Assembly: GCA_029210865.1 (NCBI GenBank)
Contig: JARGGE010000219.1
Coordinates: 1-5,243 of the forward strand
DNA length: 5,243 bases
Direction of reading: 5' to 3'
Origin: Trueperaceae bacterium
GTDB taxonomy: Bacteria > Deinococcota > Deinococci > Deinococcales > Trueperaceae
The notes beneath the pieces were generated by a model that was not told the origin of the DNA, made no database searches, and saw only the letters and a list, made by a program, of their open reading frames with translations. Positions 1 through 5,091 of the stretch are shown piece by piece; position 1 is the stretch's first letter, and each line of letters opens with the position of its first letter. The position numbers and the translations under genes are program-made.

Positions 1-1
1 C

Positions 2-889
2 GTCCTCGTCTTCGCGCCCGGTGTCGACAACGCCGGGATGATCGCGCGGCGCCTGCGCGAGGCCGGCGTCGCGTGCCTCGTGTGCGCCGACGTCGAGGTT
101 TTCGAGGCGGTCCTGGTCGAGCAGAGCGAGCGCCTGGGCGCGGTGGTGGTCACGGCGCTCGGCGTCCGCCGGGGCGCCGGCGCCGCGATCGCCCGCTTCA
201 AGTCCGACGAGCCGGCCTGGTCGGCGCTCCCCGTGGTGCTGCTGGCGCCGCCCGGCGCCGCGGTCGTGCCGCCCTGGGGGCACACCACGCTGGTGACGCA
301 GCCGACCACGAGCCACCAACTGACCGACGTGGTCACGCGCGCCGTCGAGGCGCGCAGCCACCAGCACCTGTTGGCGAACCGGAGCCACGAGCTGCACCGG
401 GTCGCCTTCCAGGACGCCCTGACCGGGCTCCCCAACCGCTCGGCCCTCTACGAGAAGATCCGCGAGCTGCAGCTCGAGCGGCGGGGGGCGGTCGGCACCT
501 TCGCCGCGCTCTTCATCGACCTCGATGGCTTCAAGGCCATCAACGACGTCCACGGCCATCTGGTCGGCGACGAGGCGCTGCGGCAGGTCGCCGCCCACCT
601 GGTCGCCGCCGTGCGCGCCACCGATTACGTCGGCCGCTGGGGGGGCGACGAGTTCATGGTCCTCCTGGTCGGTCCGTCCGACACCGAGCGGGTCGCCGAG
701 ACCGTCCGACGCCTGGGGCAAGGCGTGGACCTGCGGCTCCAGACGACGTCCGAACCGGTCCGCGCCGCCTTCAGCGTGGGCCTGATCGACGACATCGCGC
801 CGGAGGCGACGCCCGACGAGATCCTCAGCCACGCCGACGAGCGGATGTACGAGCACAAGCGCCGGCAGCGGTCGACCGACCCGGGCTGA
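2..889 (+). CDS. Diguanylate cyclase (GGDEF) with degenerate receiver-like N-terminus, 5'-partial
   Basis: Probably makes the second messenger cyclic di-GMP from two GTP. The frame is open to the window edge, and the residues before the first ATG (position 38) read VLVFAPGVDNAG. That looks like the first beta strand of a receiver-like fold, so the real start probably lies outside the window. Counting from Met38, residues 1-110 resemble the receiver-like modules of hybrid sensor kinases. Where the phosphoacceptor Asp normally sits the sequence reads VVVTALGV, so phosphorylation there is unlikely. The GGDEF domain starts at DALTGLPNR (residues 126-134), continues through FIDLDGFKAINDVHGH, and has an intact GGDEF active site at residues 202-206 (nt 641-655). 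RATD lies five residues before it and matches the RxxD inhibitory I-site, so product inhibition is expected. No EAL domain and no membrane segment are visible. The domain call is firm; the input signal is unknown. Confidence 0.93.
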   Translation, partial: VLVFAPGVDNAGMIARRLREAGVACLVCADVEVFEAVLVEQSERLGAVVVTALGVRRGAGAAIARFKSDEPAWSALPVVLLAPPGAAVVPPWGHTTLVTQPTTSHQLTDVVTRAVEARSHQHLLANRSHELHRVAFQDALTGLPNRSALYEKIRELQLERRGAVGTFAALFIDLDGFKAINDVHGHLVGDEALRQVAAHLVAAVRATDYVGRWGGDEFMVLLVGPSDTERVAETVRRLGQGVDLRLQTTSEPVRAAFSVGLIDDIAPEATPDEILSHADERMYEHKRRQRSTDPG

Positions 890-927
890 CGCGGGGCAAG
901 GGCCGACGGTGTGGTCCGGCGGCGGGT

Positions 928-958
928 CGGCGGTCCGGGTCGTCGTAGCGGACCGTCG
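928..958. terminator. GC-rich hairpin between convergent genes
   Basis: The arms at 928-937 and 949-958 form a 10-bp stem with one G-U pair and an 11-nt loop. It lies between the stop of the diguanylate cyclase (889) and the stop of the convergent dehydrogenase (983). No T-run follows on either strand, so it is not a classical rho-independent terminator. It could still act as a two-way transcription barrier. In sequence this GC-rich, chance stems are common. Confidence 0.35.
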
Positions 959-982
959 TGGCGTCGCCCGTCGCCTCGAGGC

Positions 983-1807
983 TCAACCCGCGCGCGACCG
1001 CGGTCCCCCGAGCGGCAGGCGCCGGGCGGCCCGCGCGAGCGCCCACTGCGCCCCGGCGGGCCAGGCGCGCGCCGCGAGGTCGAGCAGGTGGGCGTCGAGG
1101 CCAACCAGCGCCCGCGCCTCGTCGCGGCGCACCGCCCGCCGCGTCCGCCGCACCACGCGTTCCAGCGGCACCGCGCGGCGCGCCACGAACCGCGCCTCGG
1201 CCTCACGCTGCGCCGGGTCGACGGCGCGCGAGGCGCGCACGATGCCGGTGTCGAGCGGCCCGGGCACGAGCAGCGTGACGCCGACGCCGCTGCCGCGCAG
1301 CTCGGCGCGCAGCGATTCGGCGAGGGCCCGCACCGCCGCCTTCGAGGCCGCGTAGGCGCTCTTGCCCGGCGGGGCGAGGAACGCGAAGGCGGAGGCCACG
1401 ATCACCGCGTGCGCCGGCGCGTGCGCGCGCAGCTGGGGCAGGAAGGCGCGGCAGGCGTTCCACGTGCCGCCGACGTTGGTGCGCCAGACCCAGTCGACGT
1501 CCTCGGGCGGCACCTGCTCGAAGGGGCCCGACGCCGCGACGCCGGCGTTGGCGACCAGGAGCTGGGCTGGCCCCAGGTCGGTGGTGACGTGGGCCGCCAG
1601 GTCGTTCATCGCCGCGGCGTCGGCCACGTCGACCACGTACCCGCGCGCGCCGGGCAGCGCGCGCGCCGTCGCCAGGACGTCCGGGTTCACCTCGACCAGC
1701 GCCACGCGGGCGCCGGCCGCGGCGAGGCCTTGCGCCAGCGCGAGGCCGAGGCCGCCGGCGGCGCCGGTGAGCACGGCGGTGGCGTCGGTGAGGTCGGCGA
1801 GGGGCAT
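983..1807 (-). CDS. SDR family NAD(P)-dependent oxidoreductase
   Basis: A 274-aa classical short-chain dehydrogenase/reductase, a soluble Rossmann-fold enzyme that oxidises or reduces a carbonyl/hydroxyl group using a nicotinamide cofactor. The glycine-rich TGAAGGLG motif is at residues 14-21, NAG at 87-89, N111 is the structural/catalytic Asn, and the catalytic S139, Y152 and K156 keep the standard Ser/Tyr spacing of 13 and the YxxxK motif (YAASK). A PG motif follows (VPGPLDTG). Glu39 closes the second beta strand (VALVEVN), which favours NAD over NADP; this is inference. The 3' third is rich in Arg and Ala. The open frame runs on upstream to 2257, but that extension translates the tRNA relic and island DNA, and SDR homology begins at MPLADLTDATAVLTGAAGG, so I start at 1807. 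No Shine-Dalgarno is visible; see the possible leaderless promoter. The substrate cannot be inferred, and no pathway neighbours are present. Confidence 0.93.
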   Translation of the reverse strand: MPLADLTDATAVLTGAAGGLGLALAQGLAAAGARVALVEVNPDVLATARALPGARGYVVDVADAAAMNDLAAHVTTDLGPAQLLVANAGVAASGPFEQVPPEDVDWVWRTNVGGTWNACRAFLPQLRAHAPAHAVIVASAFAFLAPPGKSAYAASKAAVRALAESLRAELRGSGVGVTLLVPGPLDTGIVRASRAVDPAQREAEARFVARRAVPLERVVRRTRRAVRRDEARALVGLDAHLLDLAARAWPAGAQWALARAARRLPLGGPRSRAG

Positions 1808-1813
1808 GGGGTG

Positions 1814-1819
1814 ATCGTA
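1814..1819 (-). promoter_or_regulatory. Possible -10 box for leaderless SDR transcript
   Basis: On the minus strand TACGAT lies 6 nt before the ATG at 1807. That distance would put the transcription start at or next to the start codon. No Shine-Dalgarno is present, which would fit leaderless translation. I see no good -35 box, and a TANNNT hexamer can occur by chance, so this is tentative. Confidence 0.25.
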
Positions 1820-1888
1820 GGGCAGGGAGCGCGGCGGGACGGCGCGCCCGGTCGCGGTCGGCGGGGTCGCGGGTCCCAGCAAAGCGAA

Positions 1889-1911
1889 CGACCCCGCGCT
1901 TGGCGGGGTCG
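1889..1911 (-). terminator. Rho-independent-like terminator behind the tRNA-Arg relic
   Basis: A perfect 9-bp GC-rich stem (1889-1897 with 1903-1911) with a 5-nt loop. On the minus strand a moderately T-rich tail (TTCGCTTTGCT) follows. It lies 4 nt beyond the CCA end of the broken tRNA-Arg, so it was probably that gene's own terminator. It would now also stop transcription arriving from the island before it reaches the SDR gene. Confidence 0.6.
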
Positions 1912-1915
1912 GTGC

Positions 1916-1965
1916 TGGTGGTCCCGAGAAGATTCGAACTCCTGACCTTCCGATCCGTAGTCCGG
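1916..1965 (-). pseudogene. 3' half of a tRNA-Arg gene (anticodon loop to CCA), 5' half missing
   Basis: Read on the minus strand, 1960 to 1916 gives a complete tRNA 3' half. It has an anticodon loop CTACGGA (anticodon ACG, Arg), 3' anticodon-stem strand TCGGA, variable loop AGGTC, T-arm AGGAG-TTCGAAT-CTTCT (fully paired, one G-U), 3' acceptor strand CGGGACC, discriminator A and CCA. Upstream of the loop the 5' stem strand reads CCGGA and no longer pairs properly. No D-arm or 5' acceptor (expected GGTCCCG) is found there or elsewhere in the window. It matches the intact tRNA-Arg at 3737-3813 at 39 of 45 positions over the 3' half. The T-stem differs by a paired change that keeps base pairing. 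This is the usual scar left where an integrative element entered a tRNA gene at the anticodon loop. Confidence 0.82.
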
Positions 1966-2008
1966 TTGTCACGTGTGGGACGGGGTGTGTTGGGGTTGTC
2001 GGGCGTGG
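1964..2008 (+). repeat. Pair of imperfect 15-bp direct repeats beside the tRNA relic
   Basis: GGTTGTC occurs at 1964-1970 and again at 1994-2000. The match extends imperfectly to 15 bp (1964-1978 and 1994-2008, 12 of 15 identical) with a 30-bp period. The interval is strongly G/T-rich on the plus strand. The repeats start exactly where tRNA homology ends, which is where arm-type integrase sites flank an attachment core. That reading is inference. A further 9-bp copy of AGTCCGGTT (1959-1967) is at 2246-2254. Confidence 0.4.
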
Positions 2009-2299
2009 TCTGAAGTTGGTTCCTGACGTCTTCTCGGTGGTTTGTGGTGGGCGCTGGCTTGCGACTGCTGAGGACGCGTCACGACCTGAGTTCGCGCATG
2101 GTTCACGCACGGTCGATGGATTGCCGACGAAGAGGGTGTTGCGAATCTCGCTGACCTGGACGACTCGCCGTGTGCGTTGTGAGTTTCTTGGTTCGCTTGG
2201 GCCGAAACATGCGGACCGCTTGAGAGCGCAGACTCTACGAAACCCAGTCCGGTTCACTTCACTGTGGGACTACCCGCAGGACGGAATGCTCACCGCGCC
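1966..2299. other. About 330 bp of island sequence without a supportable gene
   Basis: Between the tRNA relic and the toxin-antitoxin promoter the sequence is visibly less GC-rich than the flanks. The open frames here (for example TTG at 2016 to 2303 on the plus strand) show no family motif or convincing ribosome site. The longest minus-strand frame is just an upstream extension of the SDR frame. I recognise no integrase or excisionase, whole or broken. It most likely holds attachment-site flanking DNA and decayed sequence. Confidence 0.5.
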
Positions 2300-2329
2300 T
2301 TGATCTTGTGAGCCAATCTGGCGTACATT
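2300..2329 (+). promoter_or_regulatory. Candidate promoter and operator of the toxin-antitoxin operon
   Basis: TTGATC (2300-2305) and TACATT (2324-2329) are separated by 18 bp, each matching four of six sigma70 consensus bases. The -10 region overlaps an imperfect inverted repeat, GCGTACA then TGTGCGG around 2321-2339. That repeat could be the operator for the ribbon-helix-helix antitoxin, since such modules normally repress themselves. The position, about 50 bp before the antitoxin start, is reasonable. Confidence 0.4.
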
Positions 2330-2377
2330 AGTTGTGCGGCGGCTCTGATGCTTGCCGGCCTCAGGAGGGAGACCCAC

Positions 2378-2668
2378 ATGGTTTTGGATACCCGACAGGA
2401 GAACCGGTCCGAGCGGATTCAGGCGCGCGCTACGAAGCAAGCGAAGGAATTGTTGGAGCAAGCGGCGGCCGTGCAGGGTGTCAGCCTCAGTGACTTCGTC
2501 ATCTCGACTGCCTTGGAGCAGGCGAACAAGACTCTGCAGGCTCACGGGCAACTGGAGTTGAGCGCGCGTGATAGCCGGGCGTTCGCGGAGGCGCTGATCA
2601 ACCCCCCTGCGCCCAATGAGGCGCTGCTCGTCGCCAGGGACCGCCACCTTGCTGAGGTGGAACGCTAG
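2378..2668 (+). CDS. DUF1778 ribbon-helix-helix antitoxin (TacA-like)
   Basis: A 96-aa antitoxin that would bind and neutralise the acetyltransferase toxin encoded next to it, and with it repress their shared promoter. Residues 11-18 (SERIQARA) form the DNA-binding beta strand of the ribbon-helix-helix fold. Helix 1 follows (about 19-33), then the family-typical turn and helix 2, QGVSLSDFVISTALEQA (33-49). The C-terminal segment LSARDSRAFAEALINPPAPNEAL (61-83) matches the DUF1778 tail that wraps around the partner toxin. The start at 2378 is chosen because a strong Shine-Dalgarno, AGGAGG, sits at 2363-2368, 9 nt before the ATG; an in-frame ATG at 2348 would place the SD inside the gene. The toxin begins 6 nt after the stop. 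GC content is lower than in the flanking chromosomal genes, consistent with transfer. The family call is confident; the toxin target is not inferable from this protein. Confidence 0.9.
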   Translation: MVLDTRQENRSERIQARATKQAKELLEQAAAVQGVSLSDFVISTALEQANKTLQAHGQLELSARDSRAFAEALINPPAPNEALLVARDRHLAEVER

Positions 2669-2674
2669 CGCTGC

Positions 2675-3199
2675 ATGCCACCTACTCGCCCGAAGTTCAC
2701 GGTTGCGCTGCTCGATTCGAAGTTCCACGGTCGAGCAGCGTTCTCGTGTGGCGTGCCGTCGCTGGACGAGTACCTCGTGCGGCGCGCCGGTCAGGATCTG
2801 AAGCGCCGATTAGCGGTCACGTACGTGCTCGCGCCCATCGATGAGCCTTCGCTCGTGGCCGGGTACTTCACGCTGTCGGCTTACGCCGTGCTGGCGAGGG
2901 AGCTCCCGGAGGAGTTGGCTGTGCGCCTGCCGCGTCATGATCGGTTCCCCACGACGCTGATCGGGCGGCTGGCTCGCGACGTGGCCTACCGAGGGGATCG
3001 GCTCGGTGAGGTGCTCCTGCTGGAGGCGCTAGCGAGAGCGCTCGAGAATAGTGACCACGTGGCGTCGTTCGCCGTCGTGGTCGACGCCCTGAACGATCAC
3101 GCGGCCGAGTTCTACCGGCGGTACGGTTTCCTACCGTTCGCCGATCACGCACATCGCCTCTACCTGCCGATGGCGACCGTGAAGACCCTGCTCGGTTAG
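2675..3199 (+). CDS. GNAT acetyltransferase toxin (TacT-like)
   Basis: A 174-aa GNAT-fold protein paired with a DUF1778 antitoxin. Known members (TacT, AtaT type) block translation by acetylating the amino group of charged tRNAs with acetyl-CoA. Residues 17-33 (FHGRAAFSCGVPSLDEY) match the family N-terminus, and TLIGRLARDVAYRGDRLGEVLLLEAL (94-119) covers the acetyl-CoA-binding motif A. FAVVVDALNDHAAEFYRRYGF (132-152) gives the final GNAT motif, with Tyr147 where the catalytic tyrosine is expected. Motif A reads RGDRLG: the Q/RxxGxG/A pattern keeps its first and last positions but has Arg109 in place of the first glycine, so activity should not be assumed. The gene follows the antitoxin by 6 nt. 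A weak GAGGTGG lies 14 nt upstream, so translational coupling is likely. Its stop overlaps the stop of a minus-strand IstB remnant frame. Length is normal for the family. Confidence 0.88.
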   Translation: MPPTRPKFTVALLDSKFHGRAAFSCGVPSLDEYLVRRAGQDLKRRLAVTYVLAPIDEPSLVAGYFTLSAYAVLARELPEELAVRLPRHDRFPTTLIGRLARDVAYRGDRLGEVLLLEALARALENSDHVASFAVVVDALNDHAAEFYRRYGFLPFADHAHRLYLPMATVKTLLG

Positions 3200-3215
3200 G
3201 CGCGCCGCACCGTGG

Positions 3216-3461
3216 TGTCAGCAGCGACATCGTTCTGGACACTTTCGGCGAGTAGGTAGTGGTCATTATCGGAGGTTTTGGTCGTGTTCGCCTCCGCGTT
3301 CGGGGTCGGTAAGCCGATGTCTCGGCGGGTTTGGAGGCGGTAGCTTTCGCCGCGGAAGCTCAGGGTCGTCGCGTCGTGCAGCAGGCGGTCGAGGAGCGCC
3401 ACGGCGAGCACGGGGTCCGGGAAGGTCTCTAGCCCAAATTGCTCGTCACGATGGTGCTTGG
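3216..3461 (-). mobile_element. Truncated IS21-family element: istB 3' end plus right terminus
   Basis: Reading on the minus strand, this piece holds the end of an IS21 helper-ATPase gene followed by short repeats. On the plus strand TGGACACTTTCGG (3236-3248) and TGGTCATTATCGG (3259-3271) resemble each other, as transposase-binding repeats at IS21 ends do. TGTCAG at 3216 would be the terminal TGT...ACA tip. That places the element's right end 17 bp after the toxin stop. The left end, istA and most of istB are missing. The boundaries are inferred from pattern, not from a known reference element. Confidence 0.5.
3222..3461 (-). pseudogene. istB remnant (IS21 helper ATPase), C-terminal part, frameshifted
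   Basis: IstB is the AAA+ helper that guides the IS21 transposase to its target. Only about the last 75 residues of a roughly 250-residue protein remain. PSTIVTSNL is encoded around 3435-3461. VLAVALLDRLLHDATTLSF and RGESYRLQTRRDIG, typical of the IstB C-terminus, are encoded from 3411 downward. The two parts are in different frames: after TSNL the first frame hits TAG at 3429-3431, while the other frame reads GLETFPDPVLAV. Loss of one G in the GGG run at 3433-3435 would explain this. The second frame has no family-like stop and runs through the IS end to a TAA at 3196-3198, overlapping the toxin stop. Upstream of 3461 the translation no longer resembles IstB. It is not functional. Confidence 0.75.
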
Positions 3462-3709
3462 GTGCGATCCGTCCTCCGTGGACGGCCAGTTTCGTGCGGT
3501 GAAGTCACGGTTGCACCGAAGTGCCTGCGGATGAGCAAAGGGTTCACCATCTTCAGCGGCGACGCACGCCGGTGGGCGAGGCCACGACCGGTCCCTTCGT
3601 TCCGAAGATGCTATTAGCGGCTTGTGCGAGAAGGCTCCAAGCGATTTCGCGCACGTCTCGCACATGGCCCCGGTTTTGTGAATGAGTGTCGCAACTACCA
3701 ACAACAGAA
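3462..3709. other. Unassigned about 250-bp island sequence with an inverted repeat
   Basis: No gene is supportable here. The minus-strand frame to 3704 and the plus-strand frame from 3624 show no family motifs, and the latter runs on into antisense tRNA. A perfect 8-bp inverted repeat, TGTGCGAG (3623-3630) and CTCGCACA (3657-3664) with a 26-nt spacer, is the only clear structure. It could be part of a mobile-element end, but I see no supporting transposase or target duplication. Confidence 0.4.
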
Positions 3710-3732
3710 GAACCCCGTCACAGACGAGGTTC
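3710..3732 (-). terminator. Rho-independent terminator of the tRNA operon
   Basis: Arms 3710-3719 and 3723-3732 form a 10-bp stem with one G-U pair and a 3-nt loop. On the minus strand a T-rich tail (TTCTTCTGTTGTT) follows. It lies 4 nt after the CCA of tRNA-Arg and ends the Ser-Ser-Arg tRNA transcript. Confidence 0.8.
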
Positions 3733-3736
3733 GTAA

Positions 3737-3813
<77 letters not shown>

Positions 3814-3844
3814 ATGCGTCGTCGTGCACCTGCGGGATGCAGGT

Positions 3845-3937
3845 TGGCGGAGAGGGAGGGATTCGAACCCTCGATAGGAGTATAAGTCCTATACGCCCTT
3901 AGCAGGGGCGCGCCTTCAGCCGCTCGGCCACCTCTCC
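3845..3937 (-). tRNA. tRNA-Ser(GCU)
   Basis: A complete 93-nt type II tRNA with encoded CCA. The acceptor stem is GGAGAGG/CCTCTCC, the D-arm GCCGAGCGGCTGAAGGC, and the anticodon arm CGCCC-CTGCTAA-GGGCG with anticodon GCT (reads AGC and AGU). The long variable arm has an ATAGGA/TCCTAT stem typical of serine tRNAs. The T-arm is GAGGG-TTCGAAT-CCCTC and discriminator G is the serine identity base. It is the middle gene of the tRNA operon. Confidence 0.97.
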
Positions 3938-4003
3938 GTGCGCTTCCCCGACGCTCGGCCGGGGCCGAGCCGACGTCGAGCCGATCGCGATCCCGAAGCC
4001 GTG

Positions 4004-4093
4004 TGGCGGAGGGTGAGGGATTCGAACCCCCGGACGGGTTGCCCCGTCTACGGTTTTCAAGACCGTCGCTTTCGACCGCTCAGCCAACCCTCC
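4004..4093 (-). tRNA. tRNA-Ser(UGA)
   Basis: A complete 90-nt type II tRNA with encoded CCA. The acceptor stem is GGAGGGT/ACCCTCC, the D-arm GCTGAGCGGTCGAAAGC, and the anticodon arm ACGGT-CTTGAAA-ACCGT with anticodon TGA (reads UCN codons, mainly UCA and UCG). The long variable arm GACGGG-GCAA-CCCGTC and discriminator G confirm serine. It is the first gene of the operon, about 45 nt after the predicted transcription start. Confidence 0.97.
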
Positions 4094-4107
4094 GGGCAGT
4101 TCCGGGC

Positions 4108-4130
4108 AACGGTGCTACGGCGGCACCGTT
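4108..4130 (-). other. Hairpin in the leader of the tRNA operon
   Basis: A perfect 8-bp inverted repeat, AACGGTGC / GCACCGTT, encloses a 7-nt loop. It lies between the predicted transcription start (about 4139) and the first tRNA. It could fold in the precursor leader, or serve as a protein site near the promoter. There is no T-run after it. Next to it is an 8-bp direct repeat, TCCGGGCA at 4091-4098 and 4101-4108. Confidence 0.5.
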
Positions 4131-4145
4131 CGGTCAGCGCTCGGA

Positions 4146-4175
4146 AGTATAGCGAGGCCCGACGAAGGGTGTCAA
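4146..4175 (-). promoter_or_regulatory. Sigma70-type promoter of the tRNA operon
   Basis: On the minus strand there is a perfect -35 box, TTGACA (4175-4170), an 18-bp spacer, and TATACT (4151-4146), five of six for the -10 box. Transcription should start near 4139. It drives Ser(UGA), Ser(GCU) and Arg(ACG). The TGA inside TTGACA is the stop codon of the upstream transporter gene, so promoter and coding end overlap. In such GC-rich DNA a match this good is unlikely to be accidental. Confidence 0.85.
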
Positions 4176-5065
4176 TGCGACGCGCGCCCGCGCCGCGACG
4201 CCCACACGAGCCCGGCGATCACCAGCGCGCCCCCCACCAGGTGGTACGCGGCGAGCGGCTCGCCCAGCACCACCACGGCCAGGACCGCCGCGAACAGCGG
4301 CATCAGGTGCAGGAAGGCGCCGGCGCGGGCGGCGCCGAGCGCGGCCACGCCCCGGTTCCAGAAGACGAAGGCGAGCACGCCCGGGAAGAGGCCGATGTAG
4401 AGCGCGCCGGCCAGGGCGGGCGTCGAGGTCGGGACGGCGTCGCCGGCCGCCAGTCGCCAGGCGAGGAGCGGCAACATGAGCGCCAACCCCAGGGCGCTCG
4501 TGGTGGTGACCAGCGCCGTCTGCGGGAGCCCGGAAGGGGTGCGCTTGAGGAGCAGCGAGTAGGCGGCCCAGCAGGGCACGGCCGCCGCCATCCACAGGTC
4601 GCCGGGCGCGAGCCGCAGCGAGAGCAGCGTCGCGGGGTCGCCGTGGGCGATCACCACCAGCGCGCCCAGCAATGAGACGCCGATCCCGATGTCCCGCGAG
4701 CGGCTCGGGCGGTCGCCGAAGGCGAGCCAGGCGCCCAGCGCGATCAGCACCGGCGCCGTGGCGCCGAGCAGCGCGGCGTTCGCCACGGGCGAGGTCGCGA
4801 GCGCCTGGTAGGCGAAGACCTGGAAGCCGACGACGCCGGTGGCGGCGAGCGCCAGCAGCCAGCCGAGGTGCCGGCGCAGGGTGCCGAGGTGCTCGCGGAG
4901 CGGCGACCAGGCGAAGGGGAGCAGGACGGCGACGGCGATCGCCCAGCGGGCCGTGTTGAGCGGCACCGGCGACCAGGCGTCGCGCAGCGCGCGCGCCACC
5001 ACGAAGTTGCCGGCCCAGAAGAGCGTCGAGCCGGTCAGGTAGGCGTAAGGGAGCCAGCGGGCCAT
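4172..5065 (-). CDS. EamA/DMT-superfamily transporter
   Basis: A 297-aa inner-membrane protein of the drug/metabolite transporter superfamily, usually an exporter of amino acids or other small metabolites; the substrate cannot be told from sequence. Two EamA repeats are visible, with about ten hydrophobic helices (roughly residues 5-26, 35-53, 65-90, 91-115, 120-140, 152-172, 180-203, 212-240, 245-268 and 272-290). Helix 1 carries the family hallmark LFWAGNFVVAR. The second repeat carries GLFPGVLAFVFWNRGVAAL and HLMPLFAAVLAVVVLGEPL. The frame is open up to 5167, but MARWLPYAYLTGSTLFW is the normal EamA N-terminus, and the upstream 34 residues translate the end of another gene, so I start at 5065. 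No clear Shine-Dalgarno is seen. The preceding gene ends 26 nt upstream in the same direction, suggesting an operon. The stop codon lies inside the tRNA operon's -35 box. Confidence 0.93.
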   Translation of the reverse strand: MARWLPYAYLTGSTLFWAGNFVVARALRDAWSPVPLNTARWAIAVAVLLPFAWSPLREHLGTLRRHLGWLLALAATGVVGFQVFAYQALATSPVANAALLGATAPVLIALGAWLAFGDRPSRSRDIGIGVSLLGALVVIAHGDPATLLSLRLAPGDLWMAAAVPCWAAYSLLLKRTPSGLPQTALVTTTSALGLALMLPLLAWRLAAGDAVPTSTPALAGALYIGLFPGVLAFVFWNRGVAALGAARAGAFLHLMPLFAAVLAVVVLGEPLAAYHLVGGALVIAGLVWASRRGRASH

Positions 5066-5091
5066 CGTCCAGGCCTGTGCCGGGCCGGCGG

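Noticed and set aside
911..1945. Plus-strand frame of 344 codons opposite the SDR gene
   Set aside because: Its composition is GC-rich shadow sequence opposite a clear SDR gene, and its end is antisense tRNA relic.
1916..1995. An intact but unusual tRNA at the relic
   Set aside because: The sequence before the anticodon loop has no D-arm, no matching acceptor strand and a mispaired anticodon stem.
1808..2257. Upstream extension of the SDR frame to a start at 2257
   Set aside because: The extra 150 residues translate the tRNA terminator, the tRNA relic and island DNA. SDR homology begins at the ATG at 1807.
2016..2303. Plus-strand frame of 95 codons before the antitoxin
   Set aside because: It has a TTG start, no clear ribosome site and no family motif, and it overlaps the candidate TA promoter.
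3429..3704. Minus-strand frame of 91 codons ending in TIVTSNLG
   Set aside because: Only the last few residues belong to IstB; the rest shows no recognisable motif. It is treated as part of the pseudogene and unassigned DNA.
3899..4087. Minus-strand frame beginning MAERSKATVLKTVDG
   Set aside because: It is a sense translation of tRNA-Ser(UGA) running into tRNA-Ser(GCU), not a protein.
3938..4675. Plus-strand frame of 245 codons including VRDSNPRTG
   Set aside because: It starts in antisense tRNA-Ser(UGA), then runs antisense to the EamA gene with Arg/Gln/Gly-rich low-complexity sequence.
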